64,000 bases of DNA from Thiomonas arsenitoxydans (GTDB taxonomy: Bacteria; Pseudomonadota; Gammaproteobacteria; Burkholderiales; Burkholderiaceae_C). Under the pieces are notes generated by a model. It worked only from the letters and a program-made list of their open reading frames with translations, was not told the origin of the DNA and did not search any database. A program made the translations under genes and the position numbers. Every line of letters begins with the position of its first letter. Positions within the stretch are counted from its first letter, which is position 1. This document shows positions 26,942 through 35,809 of this stretch, one piece after another. Location of the stretch: assembly GCF_000253115.1 (NCBI RefSeq), contig NC_014145.1, positions 1,116,001-1,180,000 of the forward strand, given 5' to 3'.

Positions 26942-27720
26942 GGCGCCGTGCCCAGATAGACCGCCTGCACCTGTGCGTCGTGGCGAATGGCCTCGGGCGC
27001 GCCGTCGGCCAGCACGCGGCCCTGATGCAGCACCACCACCCGCGTGGCCAGGCGGAACACGGCGTCCGGGTCGTGCTCGATCAGCAGCAGGGTACGGTCG
27101 CCGCAGAGCTGCTCGATCAGGTCGAGCATGTGCGCGGCCTGCGCCCGGTTCATGCCGGCGGTGGGCTCGTCGAGCAGCAGCAAAGGCGCGCGGTTGATCA
27201 GCCCGAGGCCGAGTTCCAGCGCGCGCAGGCGGGCATAGTCGATGTTTTGCGCCGGCATATCGGCGCAATCTCGCAGTTGCAGCGCCTGCAGCCAGTGGGC
27301 GACCTGCTGCCGCAGTTCGGCATCGCGCTGGTACGGCAGCCACCAGCGCCGGGCCGGTTGCGCCGCAAGCAGGCAGGCGCGCAGATTATCCGCCACGCTC
27401 AAGCGGGAAAAAACCTGCGGCGACTGGAAGCTGCGGCCGATGCCCGCCCGTGCAATCTGCGCGGGATTCAGGCGGTCGATCCGTCGGCCCGCCAGCCACA
27501 CGCTCCCGGCGCGCAGGGGGCGCAGGCCGCTGATTACCTGAAACAAGGTGGATTTGCCCGCACCGTTGGGGCCGATGAGGGCCACCCGTTCGCCAGCCTT
27601 GATCTGCAGATTCAGATCGGTGAGGATGGGCTGGCCGCCGAGCACGCAGTGCACACCGCGCACGTCGAGCAGGGGCGGGCGCGCAGTGGCGTTGAATGCG
27701 GCATTGAGTGGGGCGTTCAT
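26938..27720 (-). CDS. livG: HAAT-family ABC transporter ATPase, LivG type, with degraded signature motif
   Basis: 260-aa ATPase. Walker A GPNGAGKST (50-58), Q-loop, Walker B (D184, E185) and H-loop (IEHD) are intact. Where LivG normally has an LSYGQQR-like signature, this protein has I160-D-Y-A-R-L-R166, losing Ser, Gly and Gln. The start ATG at 27720 overlaps the livM stop by 4 bases. The N-terminal 15 residues precede the ABC domain. Confidence 0.9.
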   Translation of the reverse strand: MNAPLNAAFNATARPPLLDVRGVHCVLGGQPILTDLNLQIKAGERVALIGPNGAGKSTLFQVISGLRPLRAGSVWLAGRRIDRLNPAQIARAGIGRSFQSPQVFSRLSVADNLRACLLAAQPARRWWLPYQRDAELRQQVAHWLQALQLRDCADMPAQNIDYARLRALELGLGLINRAPLLLLDEPTAGMNRAQAAHMLDLIEQLCGDRTLLLIEHDPDAVFRLATRVVVLHQGRVLADGAPEAIRHDAQVQAVYLGTAP

Positions 27721-28961
27721 TCGCGGGCTCCGCCTTCGCGCAACTGCGGCGCCAGTGCCCGCCACACCAGGGCGCACAGCCCCGCGCCCGTGGCGGCCAG
27801 CAGCGCCGCGCCAACCCAGACATCGGCGCTGCCGATCGGCAGCGGCACGCCATACAGCCGCAGAGTGCTGCCCACCAGCAATTGTTGACGCACCGCGTAG
27901 AGCAGTTCGACCAGGCTGCTCGCGCCGATGATCGCGAGCGCGCTGCAGAGCAATAGCGCTGCCAGGCCCCACAGCAGATCAGGATTGCGGCGGGCGCGAA
28001 GCCGTTGCGCCAAATCGCGCAAGACCCCGCTCAGACCCTGCGGCGCCCAGATCACGATGGCGAGAAAACCGAGGCCGACATACAGCATCCAGGCCTGCGA
28101 AACCGAGGCCAGAACCGACTCGCTGCCCACCATCAAGCCCGCGCCCAGCAAGGCGCCCCAGGCCGTGCCGCTGCCTGCCGCCAGGCTGAACAGCAGGGCC
28201 ATGCTCGATTGCGGCAGCCCGAGCGATCCGGCGCTCACCTGTTCGAGACGCAGGGTTTGCAAGGCGCCGGACAGGCCCGCGAGGAAGGCGCTCACCAGCA
28301 CCAGTTGCAGCCGAACCCGTCGCGGTGTGGCGCCGCTGACCGCAACGCGCAAGGGGTTGTCGCGCACTGCGCGCGCCAGCAGGTCGAGCCGGGTGCCGTC
28401 GAGCCCACGCATCAAGGCCGCGCCCAGCAGCACATAAGCGGCGCTCACGCCATAGACCTGTCGCTGCGACAGAAAATCGAGCCCCAGCCAGACTGGCCCG
28501 GCGGTGCGGTCGGTGGAAACGCCGCCTTCCCCGCCGAAAAACCCCTGCAGCATGGGCGCGGCCAGCGCTACGAGCAGGCCCAGCCCCAGCGTGATCATGG
28601 CAAAGCTCAAACCGCCTCGCCGCACGCTGATCGGGCCGAGCACCAGCGCCGCAGCCACGGCAAACGCCCCGCCATACACGGGCACCAGGGCAAAGGGCAG
28701 CGGCCAGCCGGAGGCGGCAATCGTGTTCATCGCATGCGCGGCGGCATAGGCGGCCAGCCCCGCATACATCGCCTGCCCGAAGCTGAGCAGCCCGGCGCGG
28801 GTGACCAGCAGCCCCACCGACAGCAGCAGCAACCAGGCGCTGGCCAGTTGCGACAGCAAGCTGAAACCGGCGCTGTCCAGCGGCAAGGCCAGCGGCAGCG
28901 CGACCAGCAGCGAAAACAGCGCAGCGCGGCCGCGCGCCGGGGCGGGCACGGCGGCGTTCAC
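27717..28961 (-). CDS. livM: HAAT-family ABC transporter permease, LivM type
   Basis: 414-aa inner-membrane permease. About 8 helices cover the LivM core, with GLLSFGQAMYAGLAAYAAAH and the cytoplasmic coupling segment LLARAVRDNPLRVAVSGATPRRVRL. It is about 100 residues longer than usual because of a C-terminal extension with two more hydrophobic segments (LLLCSALAIIGASSLVELLY and VWVGAALLAATGAGLCALVW). It overlaps livH and livG by 4 bases each, so translation is coupled. Confidence 0.88.
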   Translation of the reverse strand: MNAAVPAPARGRAALFSLLVALPLALPLDSAGFSLLSQLASAWLLLLSVGLLVTRAGLLSFGQAMYAGLAAYAAAHAMNTIAASGWPLPFALVPVYGGAFAVAAALVLGPISVRRGGLSFAMITLGLGLLVALAAPMLQGFFGGEGGVSTDRTAGPVWLGLDFLSQRQVYGVSAAYVLLGAALMRGLDGTRLDLLARAVRDNPLRVAVSGATPRRVRLQLVLVSAFLAGLSGALQTLRLEQVSAGSLGLPQSSMALLFSLAAGSGTAWGALLGAGLMVGSESVLASVSQAWMLYVGLGFLAIVIWAPQGLSGVLRDLAQRLRARRNPDLLWGLAALLLCSALAIIGASSLVELLYAVRQQLLVGSTLRLYGVPLPIGSADVWVGAALLAATGAGLCALVWRALAPQLREGGARE

Positions 28962-29932
28962 AGCGCGTCGTCCCGAGACAGCGCGCGTGTCAGCCCCTGC
29001 GGGCGCAGCGCCAGCACCCCGACCAGCAGCACATAGGGCAGCAGCGGTGCGGCGCGGGCCAGGTCGAGGTGCAGCAGGCTGGGGAGAATGCCGTCGCTCG
29101 CAGGCCAGGCGGCCGGGGCGTTCCAGCCCAGACGTTGCAGGCCGTCAGCCAAGGAGCCGTTGACGGCCACGGCCAGGGTCTGCACCTCGCCCACCAGCAG
29201 CGCACCCAGCAGCGCGCCGCGCAACGACCCCAGACCGCCGATGATGATGACGGCAAACAGCAGCGCGCCCATTTGCGCGGCCATGTCCGGCTCGGTGACG
29301 AGCAGCGGCCCCCCCACCGCACCAGCCAGCCCGGCCAGTGCGCCGCCCACGGCAAACACCCCAGTCTGCACCGCGCGTACATCGTGCCCCAGAGCCGAAG
29401 TCATGGGCGCGTGCGTCAGCGCGGCCTGCACGATCAGCCCGGCGCGTGTGCGCCACAGCAGCAGCCAGGCCAGCGCCAGCGCGGCCAGCGCCGTCGCCAT
29501 GACAAAGCCGCGGTACACCGGAAAATCTACCCCGCTCAAGGCGAACAGCGGGCCCTGCAGCGATGCGGGTATGGCATAAGGCACCGAGCCGCCGCCCCAC
29601 AACAGGCGGGCCGCTTCCACCAGCACCACGCCGAAGGCGAAAGTGGCGAGCAACTCCGGCAGATGCCCCTGCGAGCGCAGACGCCGCAACACGCCGACTT
29701 CAAACCCTGTGGCCACCACGGCAACGCCCAGGGGCGCAAGCAGCAGTCCGCCCCAGAAGCCCAGCCATTGGCCGCTTTGCCAGGCCAGATAGGCGCCGAG
29801 CATGTAGAAACTGCCGTGGGCGAAATTGAGTACGCCCAGCAGCGAAAAGATCAGCGTCAGCCCTGAGGCGAGCAGGAACAGCAGCAGGCTGTAGCTCAGG
29901 CCATTGAGGGCGGAGAGTGCGAGTGCCTCCAT
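28958..29932 (-). CDS. livH: HAAT-family ABC transporter permease, LivH type
   Basis: 324-aa permease with about 8 membrane helices. NGLSYSLLLFLLASGLTLIFSLLGVLNFAHGSFYMLGAY and VIIIGGLGSLRGALLGALLVGEVQTL are typical LivH segments. It begins 34 bases after the substrate-binding protein gene. The ligand of the system is unknown. Confidence 0.9.
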   Translation of the reverse strand: MEALALSALNGLSYSLLLFLLASGLTLIFSLLGVLNFAHGSFYMLGAYLAWQSGQWLGFWGGLLLAPLGVAVVATGFEVGVLRRLRSQGHLPELLATFAFGVVLVEAARLLWGGGSVPYAIPASLQGPLFALSGVDFPVYRGFVMATALAALALAWLLLWRTRAGLIVQAALTHAPMTSALGHDVRAVQTGVFAVGGALAGLAGAVGGPLLVTEPDMAAQMGALLFAVIIIGGLGSLRGALLGALLVGEVQTLAVAVNGSLADGLQRLGWNAPAAWPASDGILPSLLHLDLARAAPLLPYVLLVGVLALRPQGLTRALSRDDAL

Positions 29933-29966
29933 GCAGCAGCCGTGGCCAGGGATCAGACTCCCGGCT

Positions 29967-31289
29967 TTAGCGCGACGGCGTGCCCTGGCTGGCGCCGGGC
30001 ACCGCGCTGGCCGTCACCTTGGGCGGTTTGACCGGATAGACCTCGGTCATCAGCGGTCGCTGCATGGTGCATTGCGCGGGCAGGGTGGTCTGCGCGGGGC
30101 GGTAGGTGTGCTCCAGCGCAAAGGTGTAGCCGGTGTTTTCCACGTCGTAAGGGTTGGCGGGCGAGACCGGCCGCCAGTCGCTGACATAGATGGGCTGGAG
30201 CAACTGGTGATCGGCCGCGCGCAGGGTGACCTCGCCGTTGAAGGTGTGGAACTTGAGCCCTTCCATCGCGCTGGCGACCTTCAGCGGCTCGGTGCTGTGC
30301 GCCTTGGTCATGGCGGCGGTGAGCAGCGCCAGTCCGGTGTAGGTGGCGGGTACCGAGAAGTCTTGCTTGTACTTGTCGCGGAAGCCTTTTTGCAGGCTTT
30401 GCAGCACGCCGGGCAGATTGGGGTTGCTGTAATAGACCAGCTTGACGCGCCCGGCGTCGTGCGGGCCGATTTCGCTGGGCGCGCCCAGGCTGCTGGCGTA
30501 GAAGGTGTAGAGATCGGCCTTGAGCCCGCCTTGCTGCGCCGCCTTGATGAGCAGGGTGAGGTCGGGGCCCCAGTTGGCGGTGATGATGCAGTCGGCCTTG
30601 GCGGCCTGTACCTTGGCGATATAGGGCGAAAAGTCTTTGACCTGCCCGAGGGGCACGAAATCTTCGCCCACGATCTGGATGTCGGGCCGTTTGAGCGCCA
30701 GCATTTCACGGGCGTACTTCGCCACCTGATGGCCGAAGGAATAGTCTTGCTCGATGAGATAGACCCGCTTGATCTCCGGCCGGTTGCGGATGTCGTCGGT
30801 CATCGCCTGCAGGGTCATGGGCACGCTGGGCTGCAGCGCAAAGTGCCAGAAGCTGCAGTCACTGCCCGTCAGCGCGGAATCGACCGCGGCGTAGTTGAGA
30901 TAGAGCACTTCCTTGCCGGGATGGCGGGTGTTGTGACGGCTCACCGCTTTAGAGAGAGCAATCGCCGCGCCCGATCCGTCGCCCTGCAACACATAGCGGA
31001 TGCCCTGATCCACCGCGGCCTGCAGTGCATTGACCGTAGCTTGCACCGCGCCCTTGTTGTCGAAGGGCACGATCTCGAAGCGCACCCCGGCGGTGTTGCC
31101 GCGGTTGACTCGGTCGGCCACGAACTGCCAGCTCTGCAACTGGTTTTGCCCCACTGCGGCGAAGGGGCCGGTGAGCGGGTCGATGAAAGCGAGCTTGACG
31201 GTGGGAATCTGCCGCGCATGCACTGGCGCGGCGCCGAGCAATAAGCCACCGGCCAGGGTGGAGATAAAACTTCTGCGGGTGGTGTGCAT
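29967..31289 (-). CDS. Periplasmic substrate-binding protein of the HAAT transporter (Tat-type signal)
   Basis: 440-aa binding protein of the LivJ/AmiC type (periplasmic-binding-protein type 1 fold). The N-terminus has a twin-arginine-like signal, RRSFISTLAGGLLLGAAPVHA, so export may be Tat-dependent. The mature part begins VKLAFIDPLTGPFAAVGQ. Two cysteines (SDCSFWHF and ADCIITANWGPD) are present. The C-terminus has a roughly 40-residue extension. The ligand cannot be read from the sequence. The gene follows the TonB receptor by 87 bases and leads the permease/ATPase genes. Confidence 0.88.
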   Translation of the reverse strand: MHTTRRSFISTLAGGLLLGAAPVHARQIPTVKLAFIDPLTGPFAAVGQNQLQSWQFVADRVNRGNTAGVRFEIVPFDNKGAVQATVNALQAAVDQGIRYVLQGDGSGAAIALSKAVSRHNTRHPGKEVLYLNYAAVDSALTGSDCSFWHFALQPSVPMTLQAMTDDIRNRPEIKRVYLIEQDYSFGHQVAKYAREMLALKRPDIQIVGEDFVPLGQVKDFSPYIAKVQAAKADCIITANWGPDLTLLIKAAQQGGLKADLYTFYASSLGAPSEIGPHDAGRVKLVYYSNPNLPGVLQSLQKGFRDKYKQDFSVPATYTGLALLTAAMTKAHSTEPLKVASAMEGLKFHTFNGEVTLRAADHQLLQPIYVSDWRPVSPANPYDVENTGYTFALEHTYRPAQTTLPAQCTMQRPLMTEVYPVKPPKVTASAVPGASQGTPSR

Positions 31290-31314
31290 GCGAGCAAAGC
31301 CTTGTGAGGGAACA

Positions 31315-31338
31315 GCCGCCCCGGTTTTCAGGGGCGGC
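31315..31338. other. Hairpin between TonB-receptor and binding-protein genes
   Basis: GCCGCCCC - 8-base loop - GGGGCGGC, a perfect 8-bp stem. On the minus strand, the direction of both flanking genes, no T tract follows, so it is not a classic terminator. It may stabilise or process the mRNA. Confidence 0.5.
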
Positions 31339-31376
31339 GCAAAAAGGCAATGCTATTTCAACGCCAGCCGGGCAGC

Positions 31377-33689
31377 TTAGAACTTCACCCCCACCCGCGC
31401 GTACACCGAGCGTCCCGGCCCCGGCACGGCAATGCCCCAGGGCAGGCCGTTGATCGACATGGTCGTGCCCTGGCCGACGTAGGCACCTCCGGTGGGCAGG
31501 GCGTAGAACTTGTCGAGCAGGTTGTCGATGCCGAAATCGACCCGCGCTTGCTTGAAGCTGTAGCTGGTGCGCAGGTTGAGCAGACCGTAGCCGCCGGTCG
31601 GGATTTCATTGCGCACGGCGGAAACCTGCGTCTTGGCCTTGACCAGCATCCATTCCAGCGCGTTGTTCCATCCGCCCAACTGCTGCGTGAGACTGAGCCG
31701 GGCGTTGAGCGGCATGATGGCGTAGAGGTTGTCTCCCGTGCTGGTGTTTTCCCCGCGGGTGTAGTTCACCACGCCTTGCAGCCCCAGCCGGCCGAGCGCG
31801 CCGTTGCCCAAAGGCATCTTGCCCGAGAGATTCAGCCCGTACAGCCGCGCGGTCTGGTTGACATATTTGAGGACGACGAACTGGTTTTTCAGCGGCGTGG
31901 CTTGCGGCGCGTTGGCCATTGCGTTCCACTGCACCGCGTCGATGTAATCGCTGACATGGGTGTAGAACGGTTGCGCGGTGAACGCCCAAGCGCGGTCGGC
32001 GCTGTGCAGATCGAAGCTGGCCGACAGGGTGGTGGCTTTTTCTGGCTTGAGATTGGGGTTGCCGATGTAGCCGTTGCCGTCGCCGACGAAGTTGTTCATC
32101 ACCGCGGCCATCGACCAGGTGCTCCAGGGATCGCGCTGGTAGAGGCTGGGCGAGCGGGTGGTGTGGCTCAGGCCCACCGAGAGATCCTGCGTGGGAGTAA
32201 GCGTCCAGCGCGACAGCAGCGAGGCATCGACATGGGTGTCGGTGCGCGCGCGGTCGATGGTGTTGAACGCCGTGGCGTCGCGCAACTGGTAGTTCATCAT
32301 CGTGCCCATGCCATTGCTGTTGGCATAGCCGTGCACCGGCCCGGCATCGGTGCGCACGCGCTCCACCCGCAGCCCCGCCAGGGTTTGCCATTTCGCGCTG
32401 AGCTGCTTTTGCCATTCGCCCCACACGCCGATGCGGTCGCGCTTGCCGTCGTTGACGTTGAGGAAGGTGCCGGGCCACATCATCCCGCCCGACGGCGTCC
32501 AGTAGTCGTCGAGGTGATAGCGCTGCAGCTCGACTCCGGTGCGCAACACGTCTTGCGCCGACAGATCGATGCTTGCCTGCAGCTTCACCCCGGTGGTGCG
32601 GCTTTGGCTATACATCGGCATGCCGGCGGCGCAGGTGGGCGACAGCGGGCTGCAGGGATAGCCGCCCACGCTGCCCTGCATGGTCTGGCTGCCGTACCAG
32701 AAGCGTTTGTCTGCGCCGAAGTCCATGAAGTGATCGACGGTTTCATGGTAGGCGCGCGCATCGAGCGAGCCCCAGCCGAACTGCTTGAGCCAGTGCAGAT
32801 TGATGCGTTTTTCGGTATTGCCCAGCATGTCCATGCGCTGGTTGGGGTAGAGCTGATACGGCACGTCCTGATAGCCCAGACCGATTTCAAACAATTGATC
32901 GCTGCCCTTCCACGCCAGCCCCAGGGTGTGGTTGCGCACGTCGTAGGCGGTGGAGCCGACGAAGTCGCGCGCGAGGCTCTGCCCCGGGCGGCCGGTGGCG
33001 GTAAAGGTTTTGAAGTCGCCCCCGGCGGAGTAGTCATCGGCCTTGGTCAGTGCGCCGTCGTAGGCGATGGCGAACCACGGCGTGCCGTAATAAGCGTTCA
33101 GCCCGAGGCTGCGCGCATCGCCGTTGCTGGCATAGCCCGCGCTGACCTCGCCGCCGGAGATCGACGCCTGCCCCGCCGGGGCGAATTGCGGCGCGCGGGT
33201 TTTCACCTCGATGGCGCCGCCGATGGCATCGCCACCGACCGACACCGGCACCATGCCCGCCGGATACACGGTGATGCTCTGCACCTGCGACGGCGAGGCG
33301 TAAGACAGCACCGGGTTCATGTGGTTGGGGCAGCTGGCGATCAGCCCCATGCCGTCGAGCTGGATGTTGAGGTTGTCGTCCGACAGGCCGTTGTACTGCG
33401 GCAGCCCGGAGACGCCGCCCGCCGCGTTGACCGACAGGCCGGGAATGCCCAGCAGCAGGCTGGCGGTGTCATTCGTTGCGGCGCGGCGCTGGGCCAGATC
33501 GATGGCGCTTTGCCATTGCGCCCAGGACTGCGCGCCAGCGGCCGCGCCCGAGACGACGACTTCGGGCAGGGCGGTCTCGGCGGCCTGGACGTTGCTGGCG
33601 CACAGCGCCGCCAGTGCGGCACTCAGGGCGATTGAAAGAGCGGTGCGCGACAGACGCGAGCTTGACGGAGGACAGAAAGATGTTTGCAT
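31377..33689 (-). CDS. TonB-dependent outer-membrane receptor, copper type (OprC/NosA-like)
   Basis: 770-aa outer-membrane gated channel with signal peptide (to about residue 36), TonB box-like LPEVVVSG, plug and 22-strand-type barrel ending in Phe. It contains CPNHM (C120, M124) in the plug and HFM (H320, M322) in a barrel loop. This reproduces the CxxxM plus HxM copper site described for P. aeruginosa OprC (C143/M147, H323/M325). Copper uptake is therefore the best guess. ATG 33689 is preferred over the TTG two codons upstream. It heads the run with the HAAT transporter and is divergent from pabBC. Confidence 0.88.
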   Translation of the reverse strand: MQTSFCPPSSSRLSRTALSIALSAALAALCASNVQAAETALPEVVVSGAAAGAQSWAQWQSAIDLAQRRAATNDTASLLLGIPGLSVNAAGGVSGLPQYNGLSDDNLNIQLDGMGLIASCPNHMNPVLSYASPSQVQSITVYPAGMVPVSVGGDAIGGAIEVKTRAPQFAPAGQASISGGEVSAGYASNGDARSLGLNAYYGTPWFAIAYDGALTKADDYSAGGDFKTFTATGRPGQSLARDFVGSTAYDVRNHTLGLAWKGSDQLFEIGLGYQDVPYQLYPNQRMDMLGNTEKRINLHWLKQFGWGSLDARAYHETVDHFMDFGADKRFWYGSQTMQGSVGGYPCSPLSPTCAAGMPMYSQSRTTGVKLQASIDLSAQDVLRTGVELQRYHLDDYWTPSGGMMWPGTFLNVNDGKRDRIGVWGEWQKQLSAKWQTLAGLRVERVRTDAGPVHGYANSNGMGTMMNYQLRDATAFNTIDRARTDTHVDASLLSRWTLTPTQDLSVGLSHTTRSPSLYQRDPWSTWSMAAVMNNFVGDGNGYIGNPNLKPEKATTLSASFDLHSADRAWAFTAQPFYTHVSDYIDAVQWNAMANAPQATPLKNQFVVLKYVNQTARLYGLNLSGKMPLGNGALGRLGLQGVVNYTRGENTSTGDNLYAIMPLNARLSLTQQLGGWNNALEWMLVKAKTQVSAVRNEIPTGGYGLLNLRTSYSFKQARVDFGIDNLLDKFYALPTGGAYVGQGTTMSINGLPWGIAVPGPGRSVYARVGVKF

Positions 33690-33767
33690 GGACAATTGAA
33701 AGCGATGGATTCAAACCGTTGCCAAAAACGACGGTCTCACTGTAGGAATGCCTGTTGCGCCCCGAGC

Positions 33768-33791
33768 GCGACAAAACGTCGCATTTGTCGC
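33768..33791. promoter_or_regulatory. Long dyad between the TonB-receptor and pabBC genes
   Basis: Arms GCGACAAA (33768-33775) and TTTGTCGC (33784-33791) with an 8-base spacer. It lies 40 bases before the pabBC start in the divergent region shared with the copper-type receptor. It looks like an operator; the regulator is unknown. A second weaker dyad, TTGAA-N9-TTCAA, is at 33696-33714, close to the receptor start. Confidence 0.5.
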
Positions 33792-33831
33792 CCTCCTGTC
33801 ACAGGGGTTTCCCCGAATTCGCCTCACCGCC

Positions 33832-35727
33832 ATGCAAGACTTTGTGTTGTTCGACGACGCGCTGGAGCCGTCGCAGCCGCTGACTCGCCTGTACCGGCAG
33901 CCGCTGTCGCACTGGCAGGCGTGGCAGGCAGAGCAAGTCGAGAGTGCTTTTCAGCAGCTCGAACACGCATTGAACGCTGGGCGTCAGGTCGCCTTGTTCG
34001 TCCATTACGAAGCCGCGCAGGCGCTGGCTGGCTTGCCCGTGCATGCTCCCCTGGCCGCCCCTCTGGTCGAGGCGCTGGCGTTCGATGCGGTCATGCGCAT
34101 GACCGCCGCCGAGACGCAGCAGTGGCTCCAAGCGCAAAGCGCCAGCCTCGATGGTGGCCAGCCCTGCGGCGTGGCCGCTCTGCAGCCCGGCATCACGCAG
34201 GCGGACTACACCGCCGCCCTGGCGCGCATCGCTGCGCACCTGCGCGCGGGCGACAGCTACCAGATCAACTTCACCTGGCCGCTGCGCGGGCAGGCGTTCG
34301 GCCATCCGTTGGCGCTGTATGCCGCGCTGCGGCAGGCGCAGCCCACGCGTTATTCCTGCCTGGCCAAACTCGGCGGGCGCTGGGTGCTCAGTTTTTCGCC
34401 CGAACTGTTTTTCGCGCGTGACGGGGCCACGCTGCGCGCACGGCCGATGAAGGGCACCGCTGCGCGCTGCGCCGACGCAGAAGCCGACGCGCAGGCCTCG
34501 CTGGCGCTGGCTGCCGATCCCAAGAACCGCGCCGAGAACCTGATGATCCTCGACCTGTTGCGCAACGATCTGGGGCGGCTGGCCGTGCCGGGTTCGGTGC
34601 GCGTGCCCGAGCGCTTCAGCGTCGAGCGCTATCCCACTGTGTGGCAGATGACCTCCAGCGTGCAGGCCGTGCTCGACGAGCGCGGCGGGCCACGGCGCTG
34701 GGCGGAGATTTTTGCCGCGCTGTTTCCCTGCGGCTCGGTGACGGGCGCGCCCAAGCGCAAAAGCATGGAGATCATCCGCGCGCTGGAGGGCGGGCCGCGC
34801 GGGCTTTATACCGGTGCGCTGGGCTTCATTGACCCGCGCGACGCTGGGCAAGGGCCGCTGGCGGTGTTCAGCGTGCCCATTCGCACCTTGCAGGTCGAAG
34901 ATGGCGTGCAGACCACAGGGGAGGCTGCCGGAACCCGCGCTTTTCAACTGGGCGTGGGCAGCGGCGTGGTGATCGACTCCGACCCCGCCACCGAGTGGCA
35001 GGAATGTTGGGACAAGCTGCGCTTCGTCACCGCGCACGATCCGGGCTTCGGTCTGATCGAAACCTTCGCCGCCGTGTGGCCCGCGCAGGCCGCGCGCATC
35101 GAGCGGCATCTGGCGCGGCTGGCGCGCTCGGCGGCGTTTTTTGGCTTTGCCTGCGACCTGCCCGCACTGCGCCAAGCCTTGGCCGAGGCGCATCGCGGCC
35201 TCGTTGCGCCTTCGGCTGCCGCACTGGCCGATGGCTGCCCGGCGTGGCAAGCCGCTTGCGCGGCGCTGTCTCCCGCGCCCTGGCGCACGCGGTTGGTGCT
35301 GCGCAAATCGGGCGCGGTCGAGATCGACGTGCAGCCCATGCCGCCCGCGCCGCAGCAACCGGTGCGGCTGCTGCGGGCCGCCGACACGCTAGATTCGGCC
35401 GACCTGTTCCTGCGCCACAAGACCACCCATCGTGCGCGCTACGACGCCGCCTGGCGCGCCGCCGAGGCGCAGGGCGCGTTCGACCAGATCTTCTGCAACG
35501 AACGCGGCGAACTGTGCGAAGGCGGGCGCAGCTCATTGCTGCTGCGCTTGGGCGGCGCGTGGTACACGCCAGCGCTGCACAGCGGCCTGCTGCCCGGAGT
35601 CGGGCGGCAATGGCTGATCGACCACGGCGGGGTGCGCGAGTGTGTGCTCCAACCCGATGCATTGCTCCGCGCCGAGCAAATCGCCGTGGTCAATAGTTTG
35701 CGTGGGGTTTTGGCGGCCACGTTGTGA
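33832..35727 (+). CDS. pabB: Fused aminodeoxychorismate synthase I / aminodeoxychorismate lyase (PabB-PabC)
   Basis: 631-aa fusion for p-aminobenzoate, hence folate, synthesis. Residues 1 to about 400 form the chorismate-binding PabB domain ([49 protein letters not shown]). Residues about 430-631 form a class IV aminotransferase/PabC domain, with the probable PLP lysine in [11 protein letters not shown] and the [15 protein letters not shown] segment. ATG 33832 begins the domain. A photolyase gene starts 82 bases downstream on the same strand. Folate is an antenna cofactor of many photolyases, so the pairing may be functional. Confidence 0.93.
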   Translation: MQDFVLFDDALEPSQPLTRLYRQPLSHWQAWQAEQVESAFQQLEHALNAGRQVALFVHYEAAQALAGLPVHAPLAAPLVEALAFDAVMRMTAAETQQWLQAQSASLDGGQPCGVAALQPGITQADYTAALARIAAHLRAGDSYQINFTWPLRGQAFGHPLALYAALRQAQPTRYSCLAKLGGRWVLSFSPELFFARDGATLRARPMKGTAARCADAEADAQASLALAADPKNRAENLMILDLLRNDLGRLAVPGSVRVPERFSVERYPTVWQMTSSVQAVLDERGGPRRWAEIFAALFPCGSVTGAPKRKSMEIIRALEGGPRGLYTGALGFIDPRDAGQGPLAVFSVPIRTLQVEDGVQTTGEAAGTRAFQLGVGSGVVIDSDPATEWQECWDKLRFVTAHDPGFGLIETFAAVWPAQAARIERHLARLARSAAFFGFACDLPALRQALAEAHRGLVAPSAAALADGCPAWQAACAALSPAPWRTRLVLRKSGAVEIDVQPMPPAPQQPVRLLRAADTLDSADLFLRHKTTHRARYDAAWRAAEAQGAFDQIFCNERGELCEGGRSSLLLRLGGAWYTPALHSGLLPGVGRQWLIDHGGVRECVLQPDALLRAEQIAVVNSLRGVLAATL

Positions 35728-35809
35728 AGCGGCGGAAATTTCCGTAGGCGACGTCATGGCACTCGACGGCGCGCAGCGGTCTGCAACCGGGGCATGGCAT
35801 CATCGAACC

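Noticed and set aside
31315..31338. Hairpin between receptor and binding-protein genes as a terminator
   Set aside because: The stem is strong, but the strand being transcribed has no T run after it. Kept only as a generic hairpin.
31350..33635. Long (761-codon) open frame on the plus strand opposite the TonB receptor
   Set aside because: Its translation is low-complexity His/Arg/Gly/Ala text without motifs, a mirror of high-GC codon bias. The minus strand encodes a clear receptor with signal peptide, TonB box and terminal Phe.
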